Assembly: GCA_023426125.1 (NCBI GenBank) | Contig: JAFABI010000037.1 | Span: 1 to 53,179, forward strand | DNA length: 53,179 nucleotides | From: Bacillota bacterium | Lineage (GTDB): Bacteria > Bacillota > Clostridia > Acetivibrionales > DTU013 | Direction of reading: 5' to 3' | In this document: positions 1 to 6,981 of the stretch, piece by piece | Numbering within the stretch: position 1 is the stretch's first letter | Layout of the letters: the number at the start of each line of letters is the position of its first letter | Translations under genes and position numbers: made by a program | Notes under the pieces: generated by a model | The model's input: the letters and a program-made list of their open reading frames with translations, nothing else | Database searches by the model: none | What the model was told of the DNA's origin: nothing

Positions 1-125
1 TTCCGATAATCTTTTCCGGGGAACTACGCTTGGTAGGTTGCATAGGCGAGCAGCAAATGCAAGGCATTTGCGACCAGCCCGCTCCATTCCCCAGAAAAGA
101 ATCGGAAGTAATATTTCCGGTGCTC
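1..125. repeat. Imperfect hairpin repeat with a nested palindromic module
   Basis: The outer arms TTCCGATAATCTTTTCCGG and the inverse ending GAATCGGAA form a long imperfect stem. A second copy at about 44718-44788 has the same arms but lacks bases ~31-77. That extra stretch carries its own perfect inverted repeat, GCAAATGC (53-60), loop AAG, GCATTTGC (64-71). A related module lies inside a different repeat at 29100-29141. The element sits just downstream of rpoZ and has no coding content. It may act as a transcript-end hairpin, but there is no clear T-run. Confidence 0.6.
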
Positions 126-126
126 C

Positions 127-333
127 TTACTTTATACCGCTTTTTGTCCTGACATAGGTTATTTTATTTTCATTTATTTCATTCAACGCAATGGTTACCG
201 GTTTTTCAGAAACACACCGGGTGAGCTTGTGAGAACCGTCTGAAAGCTGCCTCGCTCTCTTTGCAGTAGCTACAACGAGAGTATACCTGCTGTCCACCTT
301 GCCAAGCAAGGAACTAAGCGGGGGGTATATCAT
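127..333 (-). CDS. rpoZ: DNA-directed RNA polymerase omega subunit
   Basis: Small omega subunit that helps fold and assemble the beta' subunit of RNA polymerase. The segment DSRYTLVVATAKRARQL is the family hallmark, and the 68-residue length is typical of the short Firmicutes form. I place the start at the ATG nine bases after AAGGAGG; the TTG three codons upstream is too close to that site. It follows remA and yicC in the usual order. The gene that normally lies between remA and rpoZ, gmk, is absent: only about 140 bp of repeat sequence separates them. Identification is firm; the start is likely. Confidence 0.9.
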   Translation of the reverse strand: MIYPPLSSLLGKVDSRYTLVVATAKRARQLSDGSHKLTRCVSEKPVTIALNEINENKITYVRTKSGIK

Positions 334-342
334 CAATTTCAA

Positions 343-481
343 CCTCCTTGATTTTCTTTGTCATTTCCTCTACTAACTATGTGTTCACACCACACCGGGG
401 ACATTCTCTGTTCAAACGGGGACATTCCCTCCTTATACAGATTACCCTAGCCTCAGAGGGTGTGTCCCCATACCTTTATCC
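343..481. repeat. GGGGACATTC repeats in place of gmk
   Basis: The gap between remA and rpoZ holds two direct copies of GGGGACATTC (about 397 and 420) and an inverse GTGTGTCCCC near 460. The same motif family recurs at 783-820, 17289-17340 and 17640-17742. Such GGGGACA motifs resemble targets of REP-associated or IS200-like transposases; that link is inference. No gmk-like reading frame is present. Confidence 0.5.
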
Positions 482-760
482 CTATTCTTCTTCAATCTCA
501 TCGTTTTCTTCTTCAACTTCCGAATCCTTGACATTCAACCGGTGTGCGACTGTTTCCGGCTGTACCGCCGACAGGATGATATGGTCGCTGTCCGTGATAA
601 TGACAGCCCTTGTTCTTCTGCCATAGGTCGCATCAATCAGCATCCCCCTGTCCCTGGCTTCCTGGATGATCCGCTTGATGGGGGCTGATTCAGGACTCAC
701 GATGGCAACAAGCCTGCTGGCCGATACGATATTGCCAAAGCCGATGTTAATCAGTTTCAT
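482..760 (-). CDS. remA: RemA family (DUF370) DNA-binding regulator
   Basis: Homologue of RemA, which in Bacillus subtilis activates biofilm matrix and osmoprotection genes by binding DNA as an oligomer. The N-terminus MKLINIGFGNIVSASRL, the central SAPIKRIIQEARDRGMLIDA and the segment RRTRAVIITDSDHIILSA match the family. The C-terminal ~15 residues are almost all Glu/Asp, an acidic tail. The length of 92 residues is normal. It lies downstream of yicC, as in most Firmicutes, but is separated from it by a GGGGACA hairpin repeat. Regulatory targets here are unknown. Confidence 0.9.
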   Translation of the reverse strand: MKLINIGFGNIVSASRLVAIVSPESAPIKRIIQEARDRGMLIDATYGRRTRAVIITDSDHIILSAVQPETVAHRLNVKDSEVEEENDEIEEE

Positions 761-782
761 AAAAACCTCCTAATTTTAATGT

Positions 783-820
783 TAGGGGACACACCTCTGC
801 CGGGCAGGATGAATGTCCCC
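783..820. repeat. GGGGACA inverted repeat between yicC and remA
   Basis: GGGGACACACCT at 785 and the inverse AATGTCCCC ending near 820 flank a short GC-rich centre, giving a hairpin. It belongs to the same motif family as the repeats at 395-475, so remA has copies on both sides. Confidence 0.45.
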
Positions 821-1699
821 TTATTCTATGTTCTGGACCTGCTCCCGCATTTTTTCAATCTCACTTTTTATTTCGACGACATTCCTGGTAATGGAAAGGT
901 CATTTGCTTTTGAGCCGATGGTGTTGATTTCTCTGTTCATTTCCTGGATGATAAAGTCCAGCTTCCTGCCGATGGGCTGCTGTATGTTCAAGGCTTCCTT
1001 CACCTGATTCAAATGGCTGCCCAGACGCACGATCTCTTCGTCTATGCTGCACCGGTCGGCAAAAATAGCTACTTCCACCGCCATTCTGTTTTCGTCCATA
1101 GTTTGCTGATCAAGAAGATCTTTTATTCTGGTTTCAAGCTTGAGCTTGTAATCCTTAACTACGTCAGGCGCACGCAGGGCTATGTCTTTGAGTATCTTCC
1201 CGATATATACGGTCCTGGCGAGAAGATCGGTTTTCAGCCCTTCCCCTTCGATTTCCCGCATGGCGATCAGAGAGGAAAGCGCATTTTCTACGGCCGTTTT
1301 CAGCATAAACCAGAGTTTATCCTCATCTTCTTCCGCCTGTTCCACTTTCAGGACATCGGGATACTTGGAGATCAGAGAGACGGAAATATCGTCCTTTAGC
1401 CCGAATTTGTCCCTGAGGGCTTCTACCGCGTTTATATAAGTCTTTGCAAGTGCCTCGTCGAACATGACACATTTTGAATCATCGCTAAAATTATTGTAGG
1501 TTATGTAGACATCAATCTTGCCCCGTGATACGGCTTTCCCCACAATATCTCTCACTTTCTCTTCGAGAAACCCTATCTGTCTGGGCATTTTTACGAAAAT
1601 ATCGGAATACCTGTGGTTTACCGTCTTGATTTCCACCTGAAACTCCTTGCCGTCCTCCTGGCAATCTCCACGGCCGAATCCGGTCATGCTTCTTATCAT
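821..1699 (-). CDS. yicC: YicC family protein, likely endoribonuclease
   Basis: YicC-family protein; in Escherichia coli YicC is an endoribonuclease involved in small-RNA turnover. The diagnostic start MIRSMTGFGRG is present, so I choose this ATG (292 residues, the family norm) over one 11 codons upstream. The C-terminal DUF1732 region is recognisable from QQPIGRKLDFIIQEMNREIN and TIGSKAND. First gene of a yicC-remA-rpoZ cluster. Its role in Firmicutes is less studied, so the activity is by homology. Confidence 0.9.
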   Translation of the reverse strand: MIRSMTGFGRGDCQEDGKEFQVEIKTVNHRYSDIFVKMPRQIGFLEEKVRDIVGKAVSRGKIDVYITYNNFSDDSKCVMFDEALAKTYINAVEALRDKFGLKDDISVSLISKYPDVLKVEQAEEDEDKLWFMLKTAVENALSSLIAMREIEGEGLKTDLLARTVYIGKILKDIALRAPDVVKDYKLKLETRIKDLLDQQTMDENRMAVEVAIFADRCSIDEEIVRLGSHLNQVKEALNIQQPIGRKLDFIIQEMNREINTIGSKANDLSITRNVVEIKSEIEKMREQVQNIE

Positions 1700-1862
1700 A
1701 TAAATTAAGTCCCGCTTTCCAATATATATCAATTATTAATATAGTATTATAACACAAATGGATACAATTAAAAGCCTGTTTTGATTATTTTTAATTAATT
1801 TTTATTATCTTATTCGCATTTGCTCGTATTTACTCCGGATTTCAATCGGGCTGCCTTTGGTA

Positions 1863-2237
1863 CTACATTCCCGCAGTTACGTTTTTGATTGCCTGCAGGA
1901 CTCTGGATTTTTCAAAGGGTTTTACGACAAAATCGGAAGCGCCGGCGGTTATGGCCTCAATCACCATGGATTGCTGCCCCATGGCCGACACCATAATGAT
2001 CCTGGTTTTGGGGCTGGCCTTGAGTATTCCCGGGACTGCCGCTGTCCCGCTCATTTCAGGCATCGTTATATCCAGCGTCATAATATCGGGTTTTTTAAGT
2101 TTTGCCTGTTCGATGGCCTCCAGGCCGTTGGAGGCTTCGCCGATGACTGTAAAATCTCCATTTTCTTCGATCATTTTTTTGAGAAGTGTCCGAATAAACA
2201 TTGCATCATCTGCTATTACGAAAGAAAGCTTCTTCAT
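1863..2237 (-). CDS. CheY-like single-domain response regulator
   Basis: A 124-residue stand-alone receiver domain with no output domain. The acidic pair D10-D11, the phospho-acceptor Asp in MTLDITMPEMSG (about residue 56), the switch Ser in MVSAMG and the conserved Lys in VVKPFE are all present, so it should be phosphorylatable. Its ATG overlaps the rsmE stop (ATGA), implying translational coupling. There is no histidine kinase or other chemotaxis gene in the window. It could act in motility or as a relay protein; the partner kinase is unknown. Confidence 0.88.
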   Translation of the reverse strand: MKKLSFVIADDAMFIRTLLKKMIEENGDFTVIGEASNGLEAIEQAKLKKPDIMTLDITMPEMSGTAAVPGILKASPKTRIIMVSAMGQQSMVIEAITAGASDFVVKPFEKSRVLQAIKNVTAGM

Positions 2238-2983
2238 TTGCCCATATCTCCCAGCTGGTACATTAATATTGACAGAACTGCCGATCCTGCGGTTTCTGTC
2301 CTCAGTATCCTGGGTCCTAGGGTCACAGGTTTGATTCCATATTGCCTGGCTTTCCCGATTTCACTTTCGGCAAAGCCTCCTTCCGGCCCGATAAAAAAAC
2401 AGATATCTCCAGCTGCATGCCGGCTTATATATTCCCTCAGTCCTACATCAGACTCTTCTTCATACGGTATCAGGCGAAGGGCATATTCCTGTGACGCAGC
2501 TAAAGCTTTTTCCAGTTCAAGGGGCATCTCCACCCGGGGTATTATACCTCTGTTGCACTGTTTGGCAGCCTCCAGGGAAATCCGGCGCCACCGCGCGGTC
2601 TTGTTTTCCATGTCTTTCAGGTCTTTAAACCGCACAACGGTCCGTTCGGTTAAAACCGGGACAATCTTTTTTATCCCCAGCTCAACGCATTTTTGAATGA
2701 TTGTCTCCATTTTGTCGGATTTGGGGACACCCTGAAAAAGAGTAATATCGATGGGCGGTTCCGTCCGGTTGGGAATAATCTCAAGGATTGAAGCTGTTAT
2801 CCTGTCTTTTTCCATGCTTTCAATGCTTACGGAGTACTCACTGCCGCTTCCGTCGGACACAAGGAGCCTGTCGCCGGAAACAGCCCTCAAAACATTTTTT
2901 ATATGGTTCACATCATCGCCTGTAATGACCAGTCTGCCTGCCTCCCTGTCGACATGCCCGCGGTCTGTAAAGAATCTTGACAT
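2234..2983 (-). CDS. rsmE: 16S rRNA m3U1498 methyltransferase RsmE
   Basis: SPOUT-class methyltransferase that modifies U1498 of 16S rRNA with S-adenosylmethionine. Hallmarks are the N-terminal PUA-like part with DDVNHIKNVLR, the knot segment FFIGPEGGFAESEI and the C-terminal LGPRILRTETA. The 249-residue length is typical. In many Firmicutes it directly follows prmA. Here about 2.9 kb separates them, and bases just upstream of the rsmE start still encode the last codons of a prmA copy. It overlaps the following cheY-like gene by 4 bp. A possible promoter lies at 3041-3069. Confidence 0.93.
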   Translation of the reverse strand: MSRFFTDRGHVDREAGRLVITGDDVNHIKNVLRAVSGDRLLVSDGSGSEYSVSIESMEKDRITASILEIIPNRTEPPIDITLFQGVPKSDKMETIIQKCVELGIKKIVPVLTERTVVRFKDLKDMENKTARWRRISLEAAKQCNRGIIPRVEMPLELEKALAASQEYALRLIPYEEESDVGLREYISRHAAGDICFFIGPEGGFAESEIGKARQYGIKPVTLGPRILRTETAGSAVLSILMYQLGDMGK

Positions 2984-3013
2984 TTAAAAACAATCGCCAC
3001 CCATTCGCTCATT
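2981..3013 (-). pseudogene. Remnant of the prmA 3' end beside rsmE
   Basis: Read on the minus strand, this stretch encodes EWVAIVFKCQ, nearly the same as EWVAIVFQCH at the C-terminus of the intact PrmA (5862-5894). The two 33-bp stretches differ at only a few bases. The remnant runs into the rsmE ATG, which fits an ancestral prmA-rsmE overlap. It is best read as a scar left when the block at 3014-5861 entered the operon. Confidence 0.7.
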
Positions 3014-3040
3014 GGATAAAATAAAATTTAGCCTTTCTAT

Positions 3041-3069
3041 ACTATAATACATACCCATAAATAAAACAA
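3041..3069 (-). promoter_or_regulatory. Possible sigma-A promoter for rsmE
   Basis: On the minus strand TTGTTT (3064-3069) is 17 bp from TATAGT (3041-3046). It would let rsmE and cheY be transcribed independently of the interrupted heat-shock operon. The match is moderate. Confidence 0.4.
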
Positions 3070-3090
3070 GTTATAAGGCTCATTAAAATT

Positions 3091-4215
3091 TCATCCTTGC
3101 TTCAATTTATCCTCAACCAGCGATACCAGGGGATACATATCATTGTAGTGTTTCTGGATGAACATGGCGTCCCGCCTTTTATAAAGCTGTTCTGCTAGGG
3201 AGTCTGCGATGGGCATCAAAATCCTTTCATGGGCGCACAGCACCGGCGAAACCCGGTTTATATGGCCTGTAGCCTGCCTGTTCAGGCAGCCGCAATGATT
3301 GTTGCAGCGGCTTTTTACCGCACAATTTCCGCATTCCGCTTTATCCATTTCATTGATGTGGTATAGATTGTTTCTCAATTCACCGTTGATCCCCGTGTCA
3401 ACATGCCCAATGGCATAATCCGGATCTCCCACAAACTGGACACAGGGGTACAGCACACCGTCAGGCGCCACTGAAATCTGTTTTTTTCCCAATTCGCACC
3501 TTTCTTTGCAATAACTGTTCCTGTGAATATGGGAGCTGATTTTGACTTCAAAGGGGCTTAAATAAAATTTTTCCTCCCGGAGCGTCTTTTCCAGATACAG
3601 CTCTGAAAGCTCCAGGTACTGCTCCTTGAGAAACTCGAGCGTTTTTTCATTCCACTCGCCCGCATAATTCAATGAGCATATTATATAGCTAAAGCCTTTG
3701 TTAAAAAGATACCTGACCGATGCGGCATAATGCCGGACAGTATCCGGATTAACGGTCATTAGCGCCGGTGCATAGGGCTGATAGGAAAGAAGCGAATCGA
3801 TCCTGGCAGAAAGCAACTCAAAGGTGCCGGACCCTTTCTTGTCCTTCCGATGAAGGTCATGCGCCTCAAGGACGCCGTCGTGGCTTAGGGCGACAAACAC
3901 ACCGTACCTCGCGGAAAATTCCAGAAAGCCGGTATCCAGCAGAAGGCCATTGGTGGTGACTTTAAAGTGGAACAAGCTTCCGTCCTTTTGTTCCCTGGCT
4001 CTGCAATAGCACACCAACTCCTGCAAAAGCTCCCTCTCCAGAAGAGGCTCGCCTCCGAAAAAGATAATGCCGACGGAACCTTCGCTCTTCAGCGCCGCCA
4101 GGTCAACTGCCTTTCTAGCGGTTTCAAAGCTCATCGTCTTAATCTTTCCGGTATTGACATAGCAATAGTCGCATGCCATATTGCAATTGCCGGTGAGGTG
4201 CAGTGTATAATGCAT
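3091..4215 (-). CDS. Radical SAM/SPASM enzyme, likely peptide or protein maturase
   Basis: A 374-residue radical SAM protein. The CxxxCxxC cluster motif is at C11, C15 and C18 (GNCNMACDYCYV), followed by the SAM-binding FFGGEPLL near residue 53. The C-terminal third carries a Cys-rich SPASM region: CKERC near 235, PDGVLYPC near 255, and CGNCAVKSRCNNHCGC near 300, enough for two auxiliary Fe-S clusters. SPASM proteins of this size usually modify ribosomally made peptides or proteins (thioether, carbon-carbon or quinone chemistry). It starts six bases after a lipoprotein gene with a conserved-looking GRGSFGC motif, its likely substrate. The pair lies in a block inserted between prmA and rsmE. 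The reaction is not known; an anaerobic sulfatase-maturase role is less likely because no sulfatase is nearby. Confidence 0.8.
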   Translation of the reverse strand: MHYTLHLTGNCNMACDYCYVNTGKIKTMSFETARKAVDLAALKSEGSVGIIFFGGEPLLERELLQELVCYCRAREQKDGSLFHFKVTTNGLLLDTGFLEFSARYGVFVALSHDGVLEAHDLHRKDKKGSGTFELLSARIDSLLSYQPYAPALMTVNPDTVRHYAASVRYLFNKGFSYIICSLNYAGEWNEKTLEFLKEQYLELSELYLEKTLREEKFYLSPFEVKISSHIHRNSYCKERCELGKKQISVAPDGVLYPCVQFVGDPDYAIGHVDTGINGELRNNLYHINEMDKAECGNCAVKSRCNNHCGCLNRQATGHINRVSPVLCAHERILMPIADSLAEQLYKRRDAMFIQKHYNDMYPLVSLVEDKLKQG

Positions 4216-4221
4216 AACTTC

Positions 4222-5127
4222 TTAGATTACCCCCTGGGCTTTAAGCCATTCCAGAAACTCCTTCACCTGTTCCCTCAGCAAATTTGTCTTTATCTCATTC
4301 ACTTCCTCTTCATATCTTTGGTTTGCTTCCTGGAATTTTTGATCTTTCTCCTCCTCGGTTAGTTTTTCATTTTCGGAGATTTCTCTGAATTCCTCACGGT
4401 ATTTGTCGCTGACTTCCTTGTCAAAGCCCATAGGATCATAGAAAATAGCTACCGTAGCATTACCGCTTCTGCCTTGAAGTCCGTCTTTAAGTCTTTTTGC
4501 AGTATCAATGGCATCATAGCTTTCAACTGTAGACATGCCTCCCTGATCTTTATCCTGCCATGCAATGATATCCTCTTTGGAAACAAACTCATATGCAACA
4601 CTTTTGCTGCTATCGTATCCGTCCGGTTCCAAGGAGCCTTTTACCGATTTCAGGGCTGCCGTACGCTCTTCCTCAGGGGTATAGACCAGCGAAGTAAGGG
4701 GCATTTCTACTCCGTTAATCACCGGTCCGCCTTTTTCCAGTACTAGCCCTTCCCGTTTAACTTCTTCCGCAATCACCTCGTAGGCTTCAGCCTCGGACAG
4801 AAAAGCCGGAGGCGCTACCGATACGCAGCCGAAGCTTCCTCTGCCGGCGCCGTGCTCGAAGATGGGAGCAACCGTCACAATACTGTTTGTTTGCCCCATG
4901 CCAGTTCCTTCTTTTGCATTCTCCGTTCCGGGCACACCGGTATTTCCAGCTGTCTTTTGCCCGCAGCCTGACAGCATCAGCATCAGCACCGAAGATAGAG
5001 CTATCCCGACCTTTGCATTGCCTTTCCACCTCTGCGGCAATATTTTTAAAATGTTGGGATCGTGAAGCACAATATACTTTTCAGGATAAGTTGGAATTTT
5101 ATAGCTTTTCAGCGGTTTTACTTCCAT
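4222..5127 (-). CDS. Lipoprotein with GRGSFGC motif, candidate radical SAM substrate
   Basis: I recognise no characterised family. I choose the ATG (MEVKPLKSYK) preceded by GGGAGG at good spacing; a start 12 codons earlier is possible. The protein (301 residues) begins with about 38 polar residues before a hydrophobic stretch ending in a lipobox, LMLSGC, with the lipid Cys near residue 55. That pre-sequence is unusually long for a lipoprotein signal. After a Gly/Thr/Asn-rich linker comes GAGRGSFGC (about 93-101), then VSVAPPAFLSEAEAYEVI. The C-terminal ~60 residues are highly charged and helical, possibly coiled coil. The radical SAM gene starts six bases downstream. A modification on the GRGSFGC loop, outside the cell membrane or before export, is inference. 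Confidence 0.7.
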   Translation of the reverse strand: MEVKPLKSYKIPTYPEKYIVLHDPNILKILPQRWKGNAKVGIALSSVLMLMLSGCGQKTAGNTGVPGTENAKEGTGMGQTNSIVTVAPIFEHGAGRGSFGCVSVAPPAFLSEAEAYEVIAEEVKREGLVLEKGGPVINGVEMPLTSLVYTPEEERTAALKSVKGSLEPDGYDSSKSVAYEFVSKEDIIAWQDKDQGGMSTVESYDAIDTAKRLKDGLQGRSGNATVAIFYDPMGFDKEVSDKYREEFREISENEKLTEEEKDQKFQEANQRYEEEVNEIKTNLLREQVKEFLEWLKAQGVI

Positions 5128-5305
5128 GTCCTTCCCTCCCGTTCCGGTATCGTTATGGCACAACTCAAAAAGTAATCTGCAGTAGGGACTACCATTAGCC
5201 CCCCTGCTTTTTGAAACACGCAGTATTTGTTTATCAAAATAGCTTCGATAGTTAGACCCCGAAAGCTGAGCATAAGTTCCATCTACGTACGGAAAAGGAT
5301 TCAGG

Positions 5306-5862
5306 TAGGAGCGGCCACGGGCCGTCCGGCTTTGTCACCATGAATTGTGTTTATACGGACGGTCATGCTTCTGCGGATGCGCAATGCGCGCCTCTACATA
5401 CCAGGTGTGCCAACATGTGATATGGGCTTTGGGTTAGAAAAGATCCAGTATAGGGGGCGGCCACGGGCCGTCCGGCTTTGTCACCATGAATTGTGTTTAT
5501 ATGGAGGGTATGCCTATGCGGACGCGCAATGCGCGCCCCTACATACCAGGTGTGCCAACATGCGATATAGGTGTTGGGATAGATAGTATCCAGTGTAGGG
5601 GCGGCCACGGGCCGGCCGGTTTTGTCACCATGGATTGTGTTTATACGGAGGGATGTGCTTATGTGGACGCGCAATGCGCGCCCCTACGTACCAGGTGTGC
5701 CAACATGCGATATAGGTGTTGGGATAGATAGTATCCAGTGTAGGGGCGGCCACGGGCCGTCCGGTTTTGTCACCATGGATTGTGTTTATACGGAGGGTTG
5801 TGCTTATGTGGACGCGCAATGTGCGCCCTACATACCAGGTACGCGCCCCTACATATTATGGC
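5306..5862. repeat. Four tandem ~145-bp repeats built from TAGGGGCG palindromes
   Basis: Units start with GCGGCCACGGGCC at 5311, 5457, 5601 and 5746, spaced 146, 144 and 145 bp. Each holds a left palindrome (TAGGGGCG, core GCCACGGGC, CGTCCG) and an inverted right palindrome with core CGCAATGCG, ending CGCCCCTA. Between them lies a constant stretch with TTTGTCACCATG. Single diverged relatives occur at 6920, 17540, 17690, 20300-20540, 35900 and 43320-43480. Open frames inside the array are repeat artefacts. The array forms the prmA side of the inserted block. Confidence 0.85.
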
Positions 5863-6790
5863 ATTGAAAAACAATTGCCACCCATTCGCCCAATTCCATG
5901 GATTCTGTCAATGTAAAGCCAAGGGAAGTATAGGCATGAAGCACTTCTTTTTTTCTTTCCTTTATGATTCCCGACGTTATCAAAAAGCCATTATTTCTAA
6001 CAAAACCGGAAACCCCGGGAGATATGCCGACAATTACATCTGCGATGATGTTTGCTACCATGACGTCTGCTTTTTGCCTTTCAAGCTGGTCCAAAACGGC
6101 ACGGACGGCAGTTACCTTGTCTTCCACACCATTTATCACGCAATTTTCACGGGTTACCTTCACAGCGGTTTCGTCGATATCGGCTGCCAGCACATGGCTT
6201 GCGCCAAGCTTTACAGCGATTATGGAAAGTATTCCCGAGCCGCAGCCAAGATCAATCACGCTGTCACCCGGTTTTATGTACTTTTCCAGCATTTGTGCAC
6301 AAAGCCTGGTGGTTTCATGAGTCCCTGTGCCGAAAGCCATTCCGGGGTCCAGCTCGATAATTTTTTCATCCGGCTTTGGCGTATATTCCTCCCAGCTCGG
6401 CTTGATAACGATGTTCTCCGAAATTCCAAAGGGCTTGTAATATTTCTTCCAGGCGGTTGCCCAATCTTCATCATCCACTTCGGCCATCCCTGAATAGCCT
6501 TTCCCCGTATCAAGAAAACGGGAAATAAACGCAAGCTTTTCCTTGATGAGCTCCGCAAGCCCTTCGCCGCTTGAATCGGCCGGGAAATATGCTTTGACGG
6601 TCACATCCTCATCCAGTGAATTCATAAAATCCGCATCCGCATAGTCCAGAGAATCCGGACTTTCCAGCTGCCGCCTTATTTCATTGGGATCCTCTATGGC
6701 AACTCCGCCGGCGCCAATGGAGATCAGCATTTCAGACACCGCATCCGATGCCTCTTCGGTCGTTGTTATTTTTATCTCAATCCACTTCAT
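5849..6790 (-). CDS. prmA: Ribosomal protein L11 methyltransferase PrmA
   Basis: SAM-dependent methyltransferase that trimethylates ribosomal protein L11. The family signature PGMAFGTGTHETT is present, followed by motif I VIDLGCGSGILSI and the post-I segment VLAADIDE; NIIADVI is close to the usual NIxA motif. The 313-residue length is typical. It follows dnaJ, a conserved order. Its stop codon TAG is the start of a TAGGGGCG repeat, so the last residues (QCHNM) are partly set by the inserted sequence. A near-copy of its 3' end survives next to rsmE. Confidence 0.94.
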   Translation of the reverse strand: MKWIEIKITTTEEASDAVSEMLISIGAGGVAIEDPNEIRRQLESPDSLDYADADFMNSLDEDVTVKAYFPADSSGEGLAELIKEKLAFISRFLDTGKGYSGMAEVDDEDWATAWKKYYKPFGISENIVIKPSWEEYTPKPDEKIIELDPGMAFGTGTHETTRLCAQMLEKYIKPGDSVIDLGCGSGILSIIAVKLGASHVLAADIDETAVKVTRENCVINGVEDKVTAVRAVLDQLERQKADVMVANIIADVIVGISPGVSGFVRNNGFLITSGIIKERKKEVLHAYTSLGFTLTESMELGEWVAIVFQCHNM

Positions 6791-6883
6791 CGTTAATCCT
6801 TTTTATTTCCGTTTTTCCATACAAACCAATGCTGAATGGCAGCACGCCCGAGTTGAATAGGAGGTGCGCTCATTTAGCGTCGG

Positions 6884-6950
6884 CATTCTGCGCACGAGTC
6901 AGGGAATGGTTCCCTGACTCACCGGACGGCCAATGGCCGCCCCTACATTG
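6884..6950. repeat. Palindromic repeats between prmA and dnaJ
   Basis: AGTCAGGGAATGG with its inverse CCCTGACT forms one hairpin. Directly after it comes an inverted TAGGGGCG module with core GCCAATGGC (CGGACGGCCAATGGCC, then GCCCCTAC). Both motifs recur together at 17690-17742. They lie within the heat-shock operon transcript. Confidence 0.65.
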
Positions 6951-6981
6951 AACGCCTTTTACGGCCAAATTCCTTTTAAGG

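Noticed and set aside
5306..5862. CRISPR-like array
   Set aside because: The whole 145-bp unit is repeated with no unique spacers, and no cas gene is present.
5347..5867. Several 60-100-codon open frames on both strands in the tandem array
   Set aside because: They repeat with the 145-bp unit, cross unit borders and have no ribosome binding sites.
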